Positions 52,983-61,267 of a DNA stretch of 64,000 nucleotides are shown piece by piece. The stretch's first letter is position 1. Each line of letters opens with the position of its first letter. Under the pieces are notes generated by a model. The model saw nothing but the letters and a program-made list of their open reading frames with translations, had not been told where the DNA came from and made no database searches. This stretch comes from Nocardia anaemiae NBRC 100462 (lineage in GTDB: Bacteria; Actinomycetota; Actinomycetes; Mycobacteriales; Mycobacteriaceae), in NCBI RefSeq assembly GCF_001612725.1, contig NZ_BDAZ01000003.1:124001-188000 (forward strand), given 5' to 3'. The translations under genes and the position numbers were made by a program.

Positions 52983-54092
52983 TCAGGCTACCGGGGTTAC
53001 CTCTCGTGCGCTCTCGACTTCGTCGGTATCCTCGCGCCGGTTTCGAATGATGCTGGTAATGAACGCCGCGCCGATGAACGCCACGCCGACCAGACCGGTG
53101 ACGATCTCGTTGATGTGCACGCCGATCGAGACGAACAGGATGACCGCCAGCGCGCCGATCGCCCAGTGCGCGCCGTGCTCGAGGTACACGTACTCCGACA
53201 GTGTGCCCTTGCGCACCAGGTACACGGTGATCGAGCGGACGAACATGGCGCCGATCAGACCGAGGCCGAGGGCGATGATGATCGGGTCGGAGGTGATCGC
53301 GAAGGCGCCGATGACACCGTCGAAGGAGAACGACGCGTCGAGCACCTCGAGGTACAGGAACAGGAAGAACGCCGCCTTGCCAGCGGCCTTGACCAGCTGG
53401 GACGGTCCACCGTCCGCGGATTCCTCGAACTCCTCGGTGTGGAACAGCGAACCGAGGCCATCGACCACGATGTAGGTGATCATGCCGAGCAGACCGGCGA
53501 CCAGGACGGTGGCGCGCTCCTCGTCGCCCGCGATGAATTCCGCGGTGAGCACCAGGCCGACGCTCGCGACGACCACCGAGAGCATATCCAGCTTGCCGAG
53601 CTGGGCCAGCGGCTTCTCCAGCCAGGACAGCCAGGTGATTTCGCGTTCCTCGAAGATGAAGTTCAGGAACAGCAGCAGCAGGAACATGCCGCCGAACGCG
53701 GCGATCTGCGGATGCGCGTCGGTGAGCAGCTTCTCGTAGCTGGGGCTGCCGTCCGGGAAGACCAGCGCGTCATCGGCCGGCGGGTTCAGCGCCAGGTCGA
53801 ACGCCTTGACCGGGTTCAGGCCGGCGGTGATCCAGACGATCGCCAACGGGAAGACCAACCGCATGCCGAATACGGCGATGATCACGCCGACGGTGAGGAA
53901 GATCCGCTGCCAGAACTCGTTCATGCGTTCGAGCACGGTGGCGTTGATGACCGCGTTGTCGAACGACAACGAGACCTCGAGGACGCCGAGGATGGCGGCC
54001 AACGCCAGCGCGGTCGGCCCGCCGTACAGGAACGCCACGATGAGCGATATCACCGTGACAACGATGGACATGCCGAATATGCGCAGGACCAC
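52983..54092 (-). CDS. TerC-family integral membrane protein (DUF475-type)
   Basis: 369 residues with about nine hydrophobic helices. The TerC/DUF475 hallmark stretch 'ALAAILGVLEVSLSFDNAVINATVLERMNEFWQ' (N-terminal, acidic Glu and Asp within helices) recurs in the second half as 'LYLEVLDASFSFDGVIGAFAITSDPIIIALGLG', consistent with an inverted-repeat carrier. A charged cytoplasmic loop contains 'EEFEESADGGPSQ'. TerC proteins act with TerD in metal-related stress; metal efflux is inferred. GTG 54092 follows GAAAGG at about 8 bases. Same strand as terD, 210 bases apart. Confidence 0.85.
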   Translation of the reverse strand: MVLRIFGMSIVVTVISLIVAFLYGGPTALALAAILGVLEVSLSFDNAVINATVLERMNEFWQRIFLTVGVIIAVFGMRLVFPLAIVWITAGLNPVKAFDLALNPPADDALVFPDGSPSYEKLLTDAHPQIAAFGGMFLLLLFLNFIFEEREITWLSWLEKPLAQLGKLDMLSVVVASVGLVLTAEFIAGDEERATVLVAGLLGMITYIVVDGLGSLFHTEEFEESADGGPSQLVKAAGKAAFFLFLYLEVLDASFSFDGVIGAFAITSDPIIIALGLGLIGAMFVRSITVYLVRKGTLSEYVYLEHGAHWAIGALAVILFVSIGVHINEIVTGLVGVAFIGAAFITSIIRNRREDTDEVESAREVTPVA

Positions 54093-54256
54093 GCGGAGAC
54101 CCTTTCCGTGCGGCGGTCGAATGTCTGTCCGAGCGCGCCTTTGCCGATGTAAATCCGAGGGCCGAACCAACCCGCGGTCGCGATGATGGTTCCAGCGTGG
54201 CCGCCGAACCGTCGATTGTCCAACGGAGCGGCGAGGCGAATCGTTCCGCGGACATG

Positions 54257-54290
54257 CGTACAGGGGGCCCGTCGCCGAGCCCCCTGTACG
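54257..54290 (-). terminator. Strong hairpin terminator after terD
   Basis: CGTACAGGGGGC (54257-54268) pairs perfectly with GCCCCCTGTACG (54279-54290) around 10 bases, 12 bases after the terD stop. It separates terD from terC, so they are likely separate transcripts. Confidence 0.85.
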
Positions 54291-54302
54291 GATAGCTACC
54301 TC

Positions 54303-54878
54303 TTAGACGTTCACACCGTAGTCACGGGCGATACCCGCCAGGCCCGAGGCGTAGCCCTGGCCGATGGCGCGGAACTTCCACTCGGCGCCGTTGCGGTACA
54401 GCTCGCCGAAGACCATGGCCGTCTCGGTCGAGGCGTCCTCGGACAGGTCGTAGCGGGCCAGCTCGGTGCCATTGGACTGGTCGACAACGCGGATGTAGGC
54501 GTTGCGCACCTGGCCGAAGGACTGCTGCCGGGTGTCCGCGTCGTAGATCGAGACCGGGAAGAAGATGCTCTCGATGGTCGGCGGGGTGTTGGCGAGGTCG
54601 ACCTTGATCACCTCGTCGTCGCCTTCGCCCTCACCGGTCAGGTTGTCGCCGAGGTGCTCGATGCTGCCCTCGGGCGACTTGAGGTTGTTGAAGAAGATGA
54701 AGTGCTTGTCGGACACGACCTTCTTGTCCCCACCGGTCGCGATCGCACTGGCATCCAGATCGAAGTCGGTGCCGGTGGTCGTACGAATATCCCACCCGAG
54801 CCCGACGGAGACAGCGGTAAGGTTCGGCGCCGCTTTCGTCAGCGAGACATTGCCGCCCTTGGACAAACTGACACCCAT
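54303..54878 (-). CDS. terD: TerD-family calcium-binding stress protein
   Basis: 191 residues with the complete TerD fold: MGVSLSKGGNVSLTKAAP, 'VGLGWDIRTTTGTDFDLDASA' (acidic residues for calcium), 'FIFFNNLKSPEGSIEHLGDNLTGEGEGDDEVIKVDLANTP', 'PVSIYDADTRQQSFGQVRNAYIRVVDQ' and 'ELYRNGAEWKFRAIGQGYASGLAGIARDYGV'. TerD proteins bind calcium and assemble at the membrane in response to tellurite and other stress; the link to the neighbouring metabolic genes is by family and context. ATG 54878 follows AAAGGG. Confidence 0.95.
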   Translation of the reverse strand: MGVSLSKGGNVSLTKAAPNLTAVSVGLGWDIRTTTGTDFDLDASAIATGGDKKVVSDKHFIFFNNLKSPEGSIEHLGDNLTGEGEGDDEVIKVDLANTPPTIESIFFPVSIYDADTRQQSFGQVRNAYIRVVDQSNGTELARYDLSEDASTETAMVFGELYRNGAEWKFRAIGQGYASGLAGIARDYGVNV

Positions 54879-55022
54879 GCGGGGTTCCCTTTCAATAGAC
54901 GTCTGTGGTTCCCAGCATTGTCCGAATCGCCGGGTACGCCTTACGACAGTAGTAGGTTTCGGCAATCTTGCGTAGGAACTGGTGTATGCCCGGCGAACTA
55001 GTCCACCGCCTAACATCGGGGC

Positions 55023-56240
55023 GTGGCAGGCCGTAGGCGCGGATGGTTCCGTTCGTCCGGGAACAATGAATGGATTGCACAGGCCCGGTCGACGCTGGCG
55101 GCCGCGTTCCTGGATATGGATCGGCGCCAGAGCGCGGCCGAGGCGGCGGTGCACGCCTGTGAACAGGTCTTCCCGGAGCGACGGATGAGCGCGAAATGGG
55201 AACCCGTGCGCAGCAGATGCTATGACGCCGCGGGCGCATATCTGACCTTCACCGAGGAACTGGACAACGCCGAGCGCGACGACACGCCGATGCCGCAGGG
55301 GCAGCCGCGGGTGGACGCCCTGGCGCGGCAGCTGACCGACGCGGCCCGTGCCGTCGACGAGTTCTATCGGGGCAATCAGTCCCAGCTCGAACAGGCTGTC
55401 GCGGTACTCGGCACGGTGCCGCAATTCGCACAGCAGGTGAAGATCGCGGCGGCCGGAGTGCGCAGGCAGGCCGCCGAATCCGAATACGCTGGCTACCCGT
55501 CGGTGCGCCAGCACGCGGCGGCGGTGGATGAGGCGCTGCTCACACTGGAGGCGCTCGGTTCCGAGGTGCCCGCCGCGAGTATCCGGGAGGCCGCCAATCG
55601 CCTGGAGTCGGCGACGAAGGCGCTGGCAGAAGCATTGGCGCAGGCGCCATCTCGGGCCGCGGCGGCGGCCAATGCGATCACCTCGGTAGCCACCAGATTG
55701 GCCGCGGTGCGCACTCGTGGCGAACGGCTGGCACCGGCCTACTCGGAGCTGCTGCGCGAGTTCAATGCTGCGAGTTCGGCGGATCTGGCCAACAATGGGC
55801 GGGAAAGCGAAAAGGCCATCGATGCCGCGGATGCCGCCCTGGTGCGGGCGCGTGCGGCGGCGGCCGAAAACAATCCGGAGTCTGCACTTGATCTGACCAC
55901 ATCCGCACGGGGCTACCTCACCGAGGCCGAACACTTGATCGACGCTGTCACCAAACGGCTGACATTGTTGCGCGAGGTCCGTGAGAATCCCCAAGAGAAG
56001 GCCAAGGCCGTACGATTTCGGCTGCGGGACGCACAAATGCTCGCGGTGAGCCGCGGGCTCGTCGGCGAATGGGGCTCTGTGCTCGACGCACAGGTGGACC
56101 GGATCGATCGAATCACCGAAAACCTGTCGGGGCGCCACCCCGACTACTGGGCCTATGTGACCGAATTGGATACCGTCGCGGAGTTCGTAGCCGGGGTAGT
56201 GGATCGAATGAGAAAGCAAGCAGGACCACGACGAGAATGA
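55023..56240 (+). CDS. Long coiled-coil protein of the Ter locus, unknown
   Basis: 405 residues, almost wholly helical, Ala/Glu/Arg-rich with long coiled-coil stretches (about 90-140, 180-260, 285-340, 370-400). The N-terminal 70 residues read GRRRGWFRSSGNNEWIAQAR followed by an acidic helical stretch. No enzymatic motif seen. A protein of this kind regularly precedes the metabolic genes of actinobacterial Ter loci, where it may act as scaffold. GTG 55023 is six bases after TAACAT, so a leaderless transcript is likely. Divergent from terD; 49 bases before the lyase gene. Confidence 0.65.
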   Translation: MAGRRRGWFRSSGNNEWIAQARSTLAAAFLDMDRRQSAAEAAVHACEQVFPERRMSAKWEPVRSRCYDAAGAYLTFTEELDNAERDDTPMPQGQPRVDALARQLTDAARAVDEFYRGNQSQLEQAVAVLGTVPQFAQQVKIAAAGVRRQAAESEYAGYPSVRQHAAAVDEALLTLEALGSEVPAASIREAANRLESATKALAEALAQAPSRAAAAANAITSVATRLAAVRTRGERLAPAYSELLREFNAASSADLANNGRESEKAIDAADAALVRARAAAAENNPESALDLTTSARGYLTEAEHLIDAVTKRLTLLREVRENPQEKAKAVRFRLRDAQMLAVSRGLVGEWGSVLDAQVDRIDRITENLSGRHPDYWAYVTELDTVAEFVAGVVDRMRKQAGPRRE

Positions 56241-56289
56241 GGCCAGGGTTTATGCGGCCACCGCCATCAGGGATGAGGACAGCGAAGCG

Positions 56290-57501
56290 ATGACCGCGGG
56301 CATCGTCGTCCAGCAACGGGTTTCCCTGCGAAAGCAATTGCCGCTGCGCCATTTTCGCCAGTTGCACGGCCCGGAGGCGCGGCACCTTTTCCATAGACAA
56401 CCGGAACCGTTCGGCGACGATGCCGACCGGGAAATTCTGGCGTTCGCGCTCGGCGCCACGCTGTACGCACCGGCGACCCGCGCCGACCTCGCCTCGACGA
56501 TAAGCAAGCGGGCCGCGCGCGGCGTGTGTTCGATGGTCATCGATCTCGAGGACGCCGTCGCCGATCACGAGGTGGAATTCGCCAAGCGGCAGACCGTCGC
56601 GACGCTGAATCTGCTTGCCGAGAGCGAGGATCCGAATCCGCTGCTGTTCGTACGTGTCCGCGACGCGGATACCGTGACCGAAATCGTCGAACAACTCGGC
56701 ATCGGTGCGGCGGCGCTGACCGGCTTCGTCTTTCCGAAATTCGATAGTGCGAGCGGTCCGAAATATCTCGCCGCGCTGGAGGCGGCTGCCGAACGACTGA
56801 GCAGGCCCGTGTACGGCATGCCCGTGCTCGAATCGCCCGCGCTGGTGCATCGGCAGACCCGGGATCAGGAGCTGACCCAGATCGCGGGGCTGTTGGCCGA
56901 GCATCGGGAGCGGATACTCGCGGTGCGCATCGGTGCCACGGATATGTGCTCGACCTTCGGCATTCGCCGTGACCGGGATCTGACCATCTACGACGTGCGG
57001 GTGGTCGCGGACGTCATCGCCGATATCGTGAATTACCTGGGGCGTTCGGATGGTACGGGTTTCGTGATCACCGGGCCGGTCTGGGAATACTTCGCCGATC
57101 ACGAGCGGATGTTCCGACCGCTGCTGCGGACCGCGCCGTTCGAGGAGTCCGACGCGGTGCCGTTCCGGCGTTATCTGGTCAGTCGCGATCTGGACGGGCT
57201 ACTACGTGAGATCACGCTGGACCGCGCCAATGGGATCCAGGGCAAGACGGTGATCCATCCGTCACATGTCGCGGCCGTGCATGCGCTATCGGTGGTGACC
57301 CATGAGGAGTATTCGGATGCGCTGGACATTCTGCAGGTCGATGTCGGTGGGGTGGCGGCGTCCGGATATCGGAACAAGATGAACGAGATGCGGCCGCATC
57401 GCAGTTGGGCACGTCAGACGCTGCTGCGGGCCCGGGTTTTCGGTGTCGCCAATAAGGGTGTTTCGTTCGTGGATCTATTGACAGCATTGGTAACTGAATG
57501 A
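56290..57501 (+). CDS. HpcH/HpaI (CitE-like) aldolase/lyase of the Ter locus
   Basis: 403 residues. TIM-barrel core from about 55: 'LYAPATRADLASTISKRAARGVCSMVIDLEDAVADHEVEFA' is the CitE/malyl-CoA lyase signature with the Asp/Glu metal ligands (VIDLEDAV), then 'PLLFVRVRDADT', 'GFVFPKFDS', 'VYGMPVLESPALV' and 'GIQGKTVIHPSHVAAVH'. Such enzymes cleave or form C-C bonds next to a CoA or keto acid; here it is part of the predicted Ter nucleoside-like metabolite pathway. An extra N-terminal 50 residues (basic, RKQLPLRHFRQLHG) is seen in Ter versions. ATG 56290; the next gene overlaps by 4 bases. Confidence 0.82.
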   Translation: MTAGIVVQQRVSLRKQLPLRHFRQLHGPEARHLFHRQPEPFGDDADREILAFALGATLYAPATRADLASTISKRAARGVCSMVIDLEDAVADHEVEFAKRQTVATLNLLAESEDPNPLLFVRVRDADTVTEIVEQLGIGAAALTGFVFPKFDSASGPKYLAALEAAAERLSRPVYGMPVLESPALVHRQTRDQELTQIAGLLAEHRERILAVRIGATDMCSTFGIRRDRDLTIYDVRVVADVIADIVNYLGRSDGTGFVITGPVWEYFADHERMFRPLLRTAPFEESDAVPFRRYLVSRDLDGLLREITLDRANGIQGKTVIHPSHVAAVHALSVVTHEEYSDALDILQVDVGGVAASGYRNKMNEMRPHRSWARQTLLRARVFGVANKGVSFVDLLTALVTE

Positions 57502-58841
57502 GAATTGACCCTTGGGCGACAACCAATTTGGGTATCGAGTTGCGGCACGAGCACTCGCACGGGGGCGGATCGGTTGACGTGCTGCCCGCCGAATTGCCCA
57601 TCGCTACTTTGATTCAGCCGGGGCTGCGGCGCAATCCACGTCGCGCGCACCTGTTGGTTTCGACGGTGCTGGGGAAACATCTGCCTACAGATCCGCGAGT
57701 AGTCCTCGGCGCGGGCAATCGACTGGGCGATCTGGTGCGTGAGGTGCTGGGCGAGCGCGAGGCCGTGGTCCTCGGATTCGCTGAGACCGCAACGGGTTTG
57801 GGGCATTGCGTGGCGGCAAGGATCGGGGCCGGATGCTATCTGCATTCGACACGTCGGCAGGTGCCCGATGTGACCACTCTGACCGGCTTCGAGGAGGGGC
57901 ATTCGCACGCCACCTCGCATCTGCTGCAGCCCGCGCCCGCGGATATCTTCGTCAACGACCTGCCGCTGGTGCTCGTCGACGACGAGATTTCGACTGGTGA
58001 TACCGCGATCGATGCGGTGTGGGCGTTGCACGGGTTTTCGCCGCGTGCACACTATGTGCTGGCGTCGCTGGTGGATATGCGGACCGAGGTCGATCGGGCG
58101 CGTTTCGAGGCGGCGGCCGAGGAGTTGGGTGCGCGGATAGACACAGTGTGTTTGGCGTCCGGGCGCACGTTGCTGCCCGATGATCTGGTCAAGACCGTGT
58201 CATCGATGCCGGATCCCGTATTGAATCCGACTGCGGCGCAGCGTGGTTCGTTCGATCGAGTCGAGTTGCCCTGGCCTGCCTCGGTTCCCGAGGGCGGTCG
58301 GCACGGGATTCTGCGGTCCGATACCGATGCGTTCGAGGCGGCGCTGGTAAAGGCCGCCGAGGCGTTGCGGGTTCGGCTCGCCGATGATTTCGCTGATCGG
58401 CCCGCGATTGTGCTCGGGCATGAGGAGTTGATGTATCTGCCATTGCGGTTGGCGGCCGAGCTGGCCGATGCCGGGATTCCGACGCGTTTTCAGACGACGA
58501 CTCGCTCGCCCGCGTATGTGTTGGATGAGCCGGGATATCCACTGCGGCGCGGCTTTCGGTTCATCGCGCCCGAAGCCGGTGAGCTGGAACCGCGTTATCT
58601 GTACAACGCGCACTGGATCGAGGACGCGCTTTCCGAACTCGCGGCGTTGGGGGACAGCGTCGAGCCGGTTCTGGTCGTCGTCATAGACGCTCCTGCCGAC
58701 ACCGATGAACTGCGTGCCGAAGGCGGTCTGATCGATGTGCTGACCGCATCCGGTGACGATGTCGTTCTGGCGGTGCTGCCGGGTGCGGATCCGCGGCTGT
58801 TGCATGCGGAACGGACCGAGGCCGAAGCGAGGATGCTATGA
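57498..58841 (+). CDS. Phosphoribosyltransferase with TRSP domain (Ter locus)
   Basis: 447 residues. N-terminal domain: PRPP-binding loop 'LVLVDDEISTGDTAIDAV' (157-174), preceded by 'VVLGFAETATGLGH' and 'CYLHSTRRQVP', as in type I phosphoribosyltransferases of orotate type. C-terminal part (about 320-447) contains TTTRSPAYVLDEPGYPLRRG, the TRSP-domain motif after which the family is named. Together they match the Ter-associated PRTase-TRSP proteins proposed to make a nucleoside-like product. ATG overlaps the lyase stop and its own stop overlaps the next start (both ATGA), so the operon is tightly coupled. Confidence 0.85.
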   Translation: MRIDPWATTNLGIELRHEHSHGGGSVDVLPAELPIATLIQPGLRRNPRRAHLLVSTVLGKHLPTDPRVVLGAGNRLGDLVREVLGEREAVVLGFAETATGLGHCVAARIGAGCYLHSTRRQVPDVTTLTGFEEGHSHATSHLLQPAPADIFVNDLPLVLVDDEISTGDTAIDAVWALHGFSPRAHYVLASLVDMRTEVDRARFEAAAEELGARIDTVCLASGRTLLPDDLVKTVSSMPDPVLNPTAAQRGSFDRVELPWPASVPEGGRHGILRSDTDAFEAALVKAAEALRVRLADDFADRPAIVLGHEELMYLPLRLAAELADAGIPTRFQTTTRSPAYVLDEPGYPLRRGFRFIAPEAGELEPRYLYNAHWIEDALSELAALGDSVEPVLVVVIDAPADTDELRAEGGLIDVLTASGDDVVLAVLPGADPRLLHAERTEAEARML

Positions 58842-60001
58842 GGTCGAACGCTGTGCCGGAATCGAATATCGCTGCGCAATCGGCCTTGGAGCTGCCCGTT
58901 CCGCTGCATGGTCCAGCCTTCGGATCGTATGCGGCCGAGGAGGTTTCCTGGCTGCTGAAGGATCTGTCCGAGGTCGACCTCGAGGCCGATGTAGCCGAGC
59001 GAGAACGCCGGATCCAGTCCGGTGCCGCGCATTACGCGGAATCGCTGCCGATCGAATATCAGCCCGATGCGGCATACCGCTCGCTGTTCGAGCAGGTATT
59101 GGCCGAGAGTGCCGAGCGGCTCGCGCTCGCCGTCGCGACGGTATCGGAACTCGTGATCGCCGAACGCGGAACCGATATCGTGCTGGTTTCGCTGGCGCGG
59201 GCCGGAACGCCGATCGGAATTCTCATGCGGCGCTGGCTGCGGTCTCGAGGCCTCGAGGTGCCGCACTATGCGGTATCCATTGTGCGTGATCGTGGCATCG
59301 ACTCCGTCGCGCTGGATTACCTTGCTCGGCACCATGATCCGGCCACTGTCGTGTTTGTCGACGGTTGGACCGGCAAGGGCGCCATCACTCGCGAACTCAC
59401 CGAAGCGCTGGACGCCTATCACGCCGCGGGCGGCGCCCGGTTCAATGACGAGCTCGCGGTGCTCGCCGATCCGGGACATTGCGTGCGTACCTACGGCACC
59501 CGAGACGACTTCCTGATCGCCTCCGCCTGCCTGAATTCCACGGTGTCCGGCCTGATTTCGCGCACCGTGCTCAATGACACACTGATCGGACCAGGTGAAT
59601 TCCACGGTGCGAAGTTCTATCGCGAACTGGCTGCCGACGATGTCTCCGGTCGCCTGCTCGACACCGTGACCGCCGCCTCCGACGCGATCCGGGATCGCGT
59701 GCCCGCCGAACTGGCCGCCGTGCGCGCCGAGGATCGGACACCGACCTGGACCGGCTGGGCCTCGGTCGACAAGGTGCGCGAGGAATACGGCATTGCCAGT
59801 GTGAATTTCGTGAAACCCGGTGTCGGCGAGACGACCCGGGTATTGCTGCGGCGGCTGCCGTGGCGGGTGCTGGTGCGTGCGGCGGACGCACCGGAACACG
59901 CACATATCCGTCTGCTCGCCGCGGCCCGCGGTGTTCCGGTCGAGGTCGTACCCGACCTGGCCTATTCGTGCATGGGATTGATCAAGGACGTACAGCAGTA
60001 A
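58838..60001 (+). CDS. StiP-type protein with C-terminal Pelota-like domain (Ter locus)
   Basis: 387 residues. N-terminal 'PVPLHGPAFGSYAAEEVSWLLKDLSEVDLEADV' (about 20-52) and 'HYAESLPIEYQPDAAYRSLFEQVLAESAERLA' are the StiP family marks; a phosphoribosyltransferase-like core follows ('IVLVSLARAGTPIGILMRRWLRSRG', 'TVVFVDGWTGKGAITRELTEAL'). The C-terminal ~60 residues ('LLRRLPWRVLVRAADAPEHAHIRLLAAARGVPVEVVPDLAYSCMGLI') match a Pelota/L7Ae-like RNA-binding fold. Annotated in databases as cysteine-protease-like StiP, but whether it is a protease is doubtful. Overlaps upstream stop by 4 bases and downstream start by 1. Confidence 0.82.
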   Translation: MRSNAVPESNIAAQSALELPVPLHGPAFGSYAAEEVSWLLKDLSEVDLEADVAERERRIQSGAAHYAESLPIEYQPDAAYRSLFEQVLAESAERLALAVATVSELVIAERGTDIVLVSLARAGTPIGILMRRWLRSRGLEVPHYAVSIVRDRGIDSVALDYLARHHDPATVVFVDGWTGKGAITRELTEALDAYHAAGGARFNDELAVLADPGHCVRTYGTRDDFLIASACLNSTVSGLISRTVLNDTLIGPGEFHGAKFYRELAADDVSGRLLDTVTAASDAIRDRVPAELAAVRAEDRTPTWTGWASVDKVREEYGIASVNFVKPGVGETTRVLLRRLPWRVLVRAADAPEHAHIRLLAAARGVPVEVVPDLAYSCMGLIKDVQQ

Positions 60002-60843
60002 TGCATTTGCGAAAACTACGAAGACACGCTCTGATTGCCACCGATCTAGACCGAACGATGATCTACTCGCGCAATGCTTTCCACGCCACAACCGACGTGC
60101 CGATGGTGTGTGTGGAGCATCTCGAGGGCGCGCCGCTGTCGTTCATGACAACCGCCGCCGCCCTGCGAATGCAGACCCTGACCGAACCCGCCGCCGTCAT
60201 CCCCACCACTACCCGGACCATCAAGCAGTTCGAGCGCATCCAATTGCCCGGTGCCCCCTGGCGATACGCGATTACCAGCAATGGCGGGAATATCCTGGTC
60301 GACGGCATGCCGGATATGCGCTGGCGCATCGATATCGACGCGCAGGTGCGGGCGAGTGGCGCGACGCTGTCGGAGGTGAATACCGAACTGCGGGCCCGGA
60401 TCGACGATTCCTGGGTCACCAAATTCCGGGTCGCCGATCATCTGTTCACCTACCTGGTGGTCAAGCCAAAGGAAGTGCCCGACGGCTTCCTCGCCGAATG
60501 GGATGCCTGGTGCCGCCCGCGCGGCTGGTCGGTCTCCCAGCAGGGCCGCAAGATCTACACGATGCCCATGGTGGTCTGTAAGAGTCACGCGGTGCGCGAA
60601 GTCCGCCGCCGCCTGGTCGAAAACGACGAGCTCACGGCTGCGGCCGTGACTCTCGCGGCAGGTGATGGTGCCCTGGACGCCGAGATGCTGCGCACCGCGG
60701 ACTCCGCCATCCGTCCGCGCCACGGCGAACTCGAACAACTCAACTGGACCCACCCCAACCTCACCATCACCCGCGCCTCCGGAATTCTCGCGGGTGAGGA
60801 GATCATCAACTGGTTCATCAAGGCCGCACCGGAAGCCACGTAG
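60001..60843 (+). CDS. HAD-superfamily hydrolase (Ter locus)
   Basis: 280 residues. HAD motif I is IATDLDRTM with nucleophile Asp15 and acid/base Asp17; 'YAITSNGGNILVDG' is motif II-like; the C-terminal 'TLAAGDGALDAEMLRTA' gives the last metal-binding Asp. It fits Ter-associated HAD phosphatases, presumably removing phosphate from the PRTase product. The ATG shares one base with the StiP stop (TAATG), so it ends a four-gene coupled run. Confidence 0.86.
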   Translation: MHLRKLRRHALIATDLDRTMIYSRNAFHATTDVPMVCVEHLEGAPLSFMTTAAALRMQTLTEPAAVIPTTTRTIKQFERIQLPGAPWRYAITSNGGNILVDGMPDMRWRIDIDAQVRASGATLSEVNTELRARIDDSWVTKFRVADHLFTYLVVKPKEVPDGFLAEWDAWCRPRGWSVSQQGRKIYTMPMVVCKSHAVREVRRRLVENDELTAAAVTLAAGDGALDAEMLRTADSAIRPRHGELEQLNWTHPNLTITRASGILAGEEIINWFIKAAPEAT

Positions 60844-60850
60844 CCGACCC

Positions 60851-60881
60851 TTGCCTTGACACCGGTGACAAGGTTTAGCGT
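60851..60881 (+). promoter_or_regulatory. MerR-type promoter with 19-base spacer and dyad
   Basis: TTGCCT (60851-60856) and TAGCGT (60876-60881) are spaced 19 bases, the long spacing typical of MerR-activated promoters. The near-perfect palindrome CCTTGACACCGGTGACAAGG (60854-60873) lies in the spacer. The merR gene itself follows, implying autoregulation. Confidence 0.6.
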
Positions 60882-60910
60882 TGCTCCCGATGGGTCGTGA
60901 AGGAGGTCGA

Positions 60911-61267
60911 ATGCTGATCGGTGAGCTGGCCGAGCGCGTCGGGACGAGTACCAGAACGCTGCGCTACTACGAGGAGCACGGCTTGGTGCGGGCGCGACGC
61001 TCGACCAACGGGTATCGCGTCTATGACGAGTCGGAGCTGCAGGTCGTCAACAAGATCCGGACGCTGCTCGACGTAGGCTTCGATCTCGACGATATCCGCC
61101 CGTTCGTCGCCTGTATCCGTGCCGGAAATACCTCGGGGGATGTCTGCCCGGATTCGGTGGCGACGCTGTGGCGCAAACTCGACGAAGTCGAGGCGGCCAT
61201 CGATCGGTTGCATGCGGTGCGAGCGCAATTGCGTGCACAGCTCGACGCGGCGGCGGCGTCCCGATGA
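60911..61267 (+). CDS. MerR-family transcriptional regulator
   Basis: 118 residues; N-terminal MLIGELAERVGTSTRTLRYYEEHGLVRARRSTNGYRVYDE (1-40) is the MerR winged helix, then a dimerisation coiled coil (about 80-112). A pair of Cys (RPFVACIRAG, DVCPDS, near residues 64 and 77) could bind a metal or sense oxidation but is not a standard signature. ATG 60911 follows AAGGAGG. It shares four bases with the downstream LLM oxidoreductase, which it probably controls through its own promoter. Confidence 0.86.
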   Translation: MLIGELAERVGTSTRTLRYYEEHGLVRARRSTNGYRVYDESELQVVNKIRTLLDVGFDLDDIRPFVACIRAGNTSGDVCPDSVATLWRKLDEVEAAIDRLHAVRAQLRAQLDAAAASR

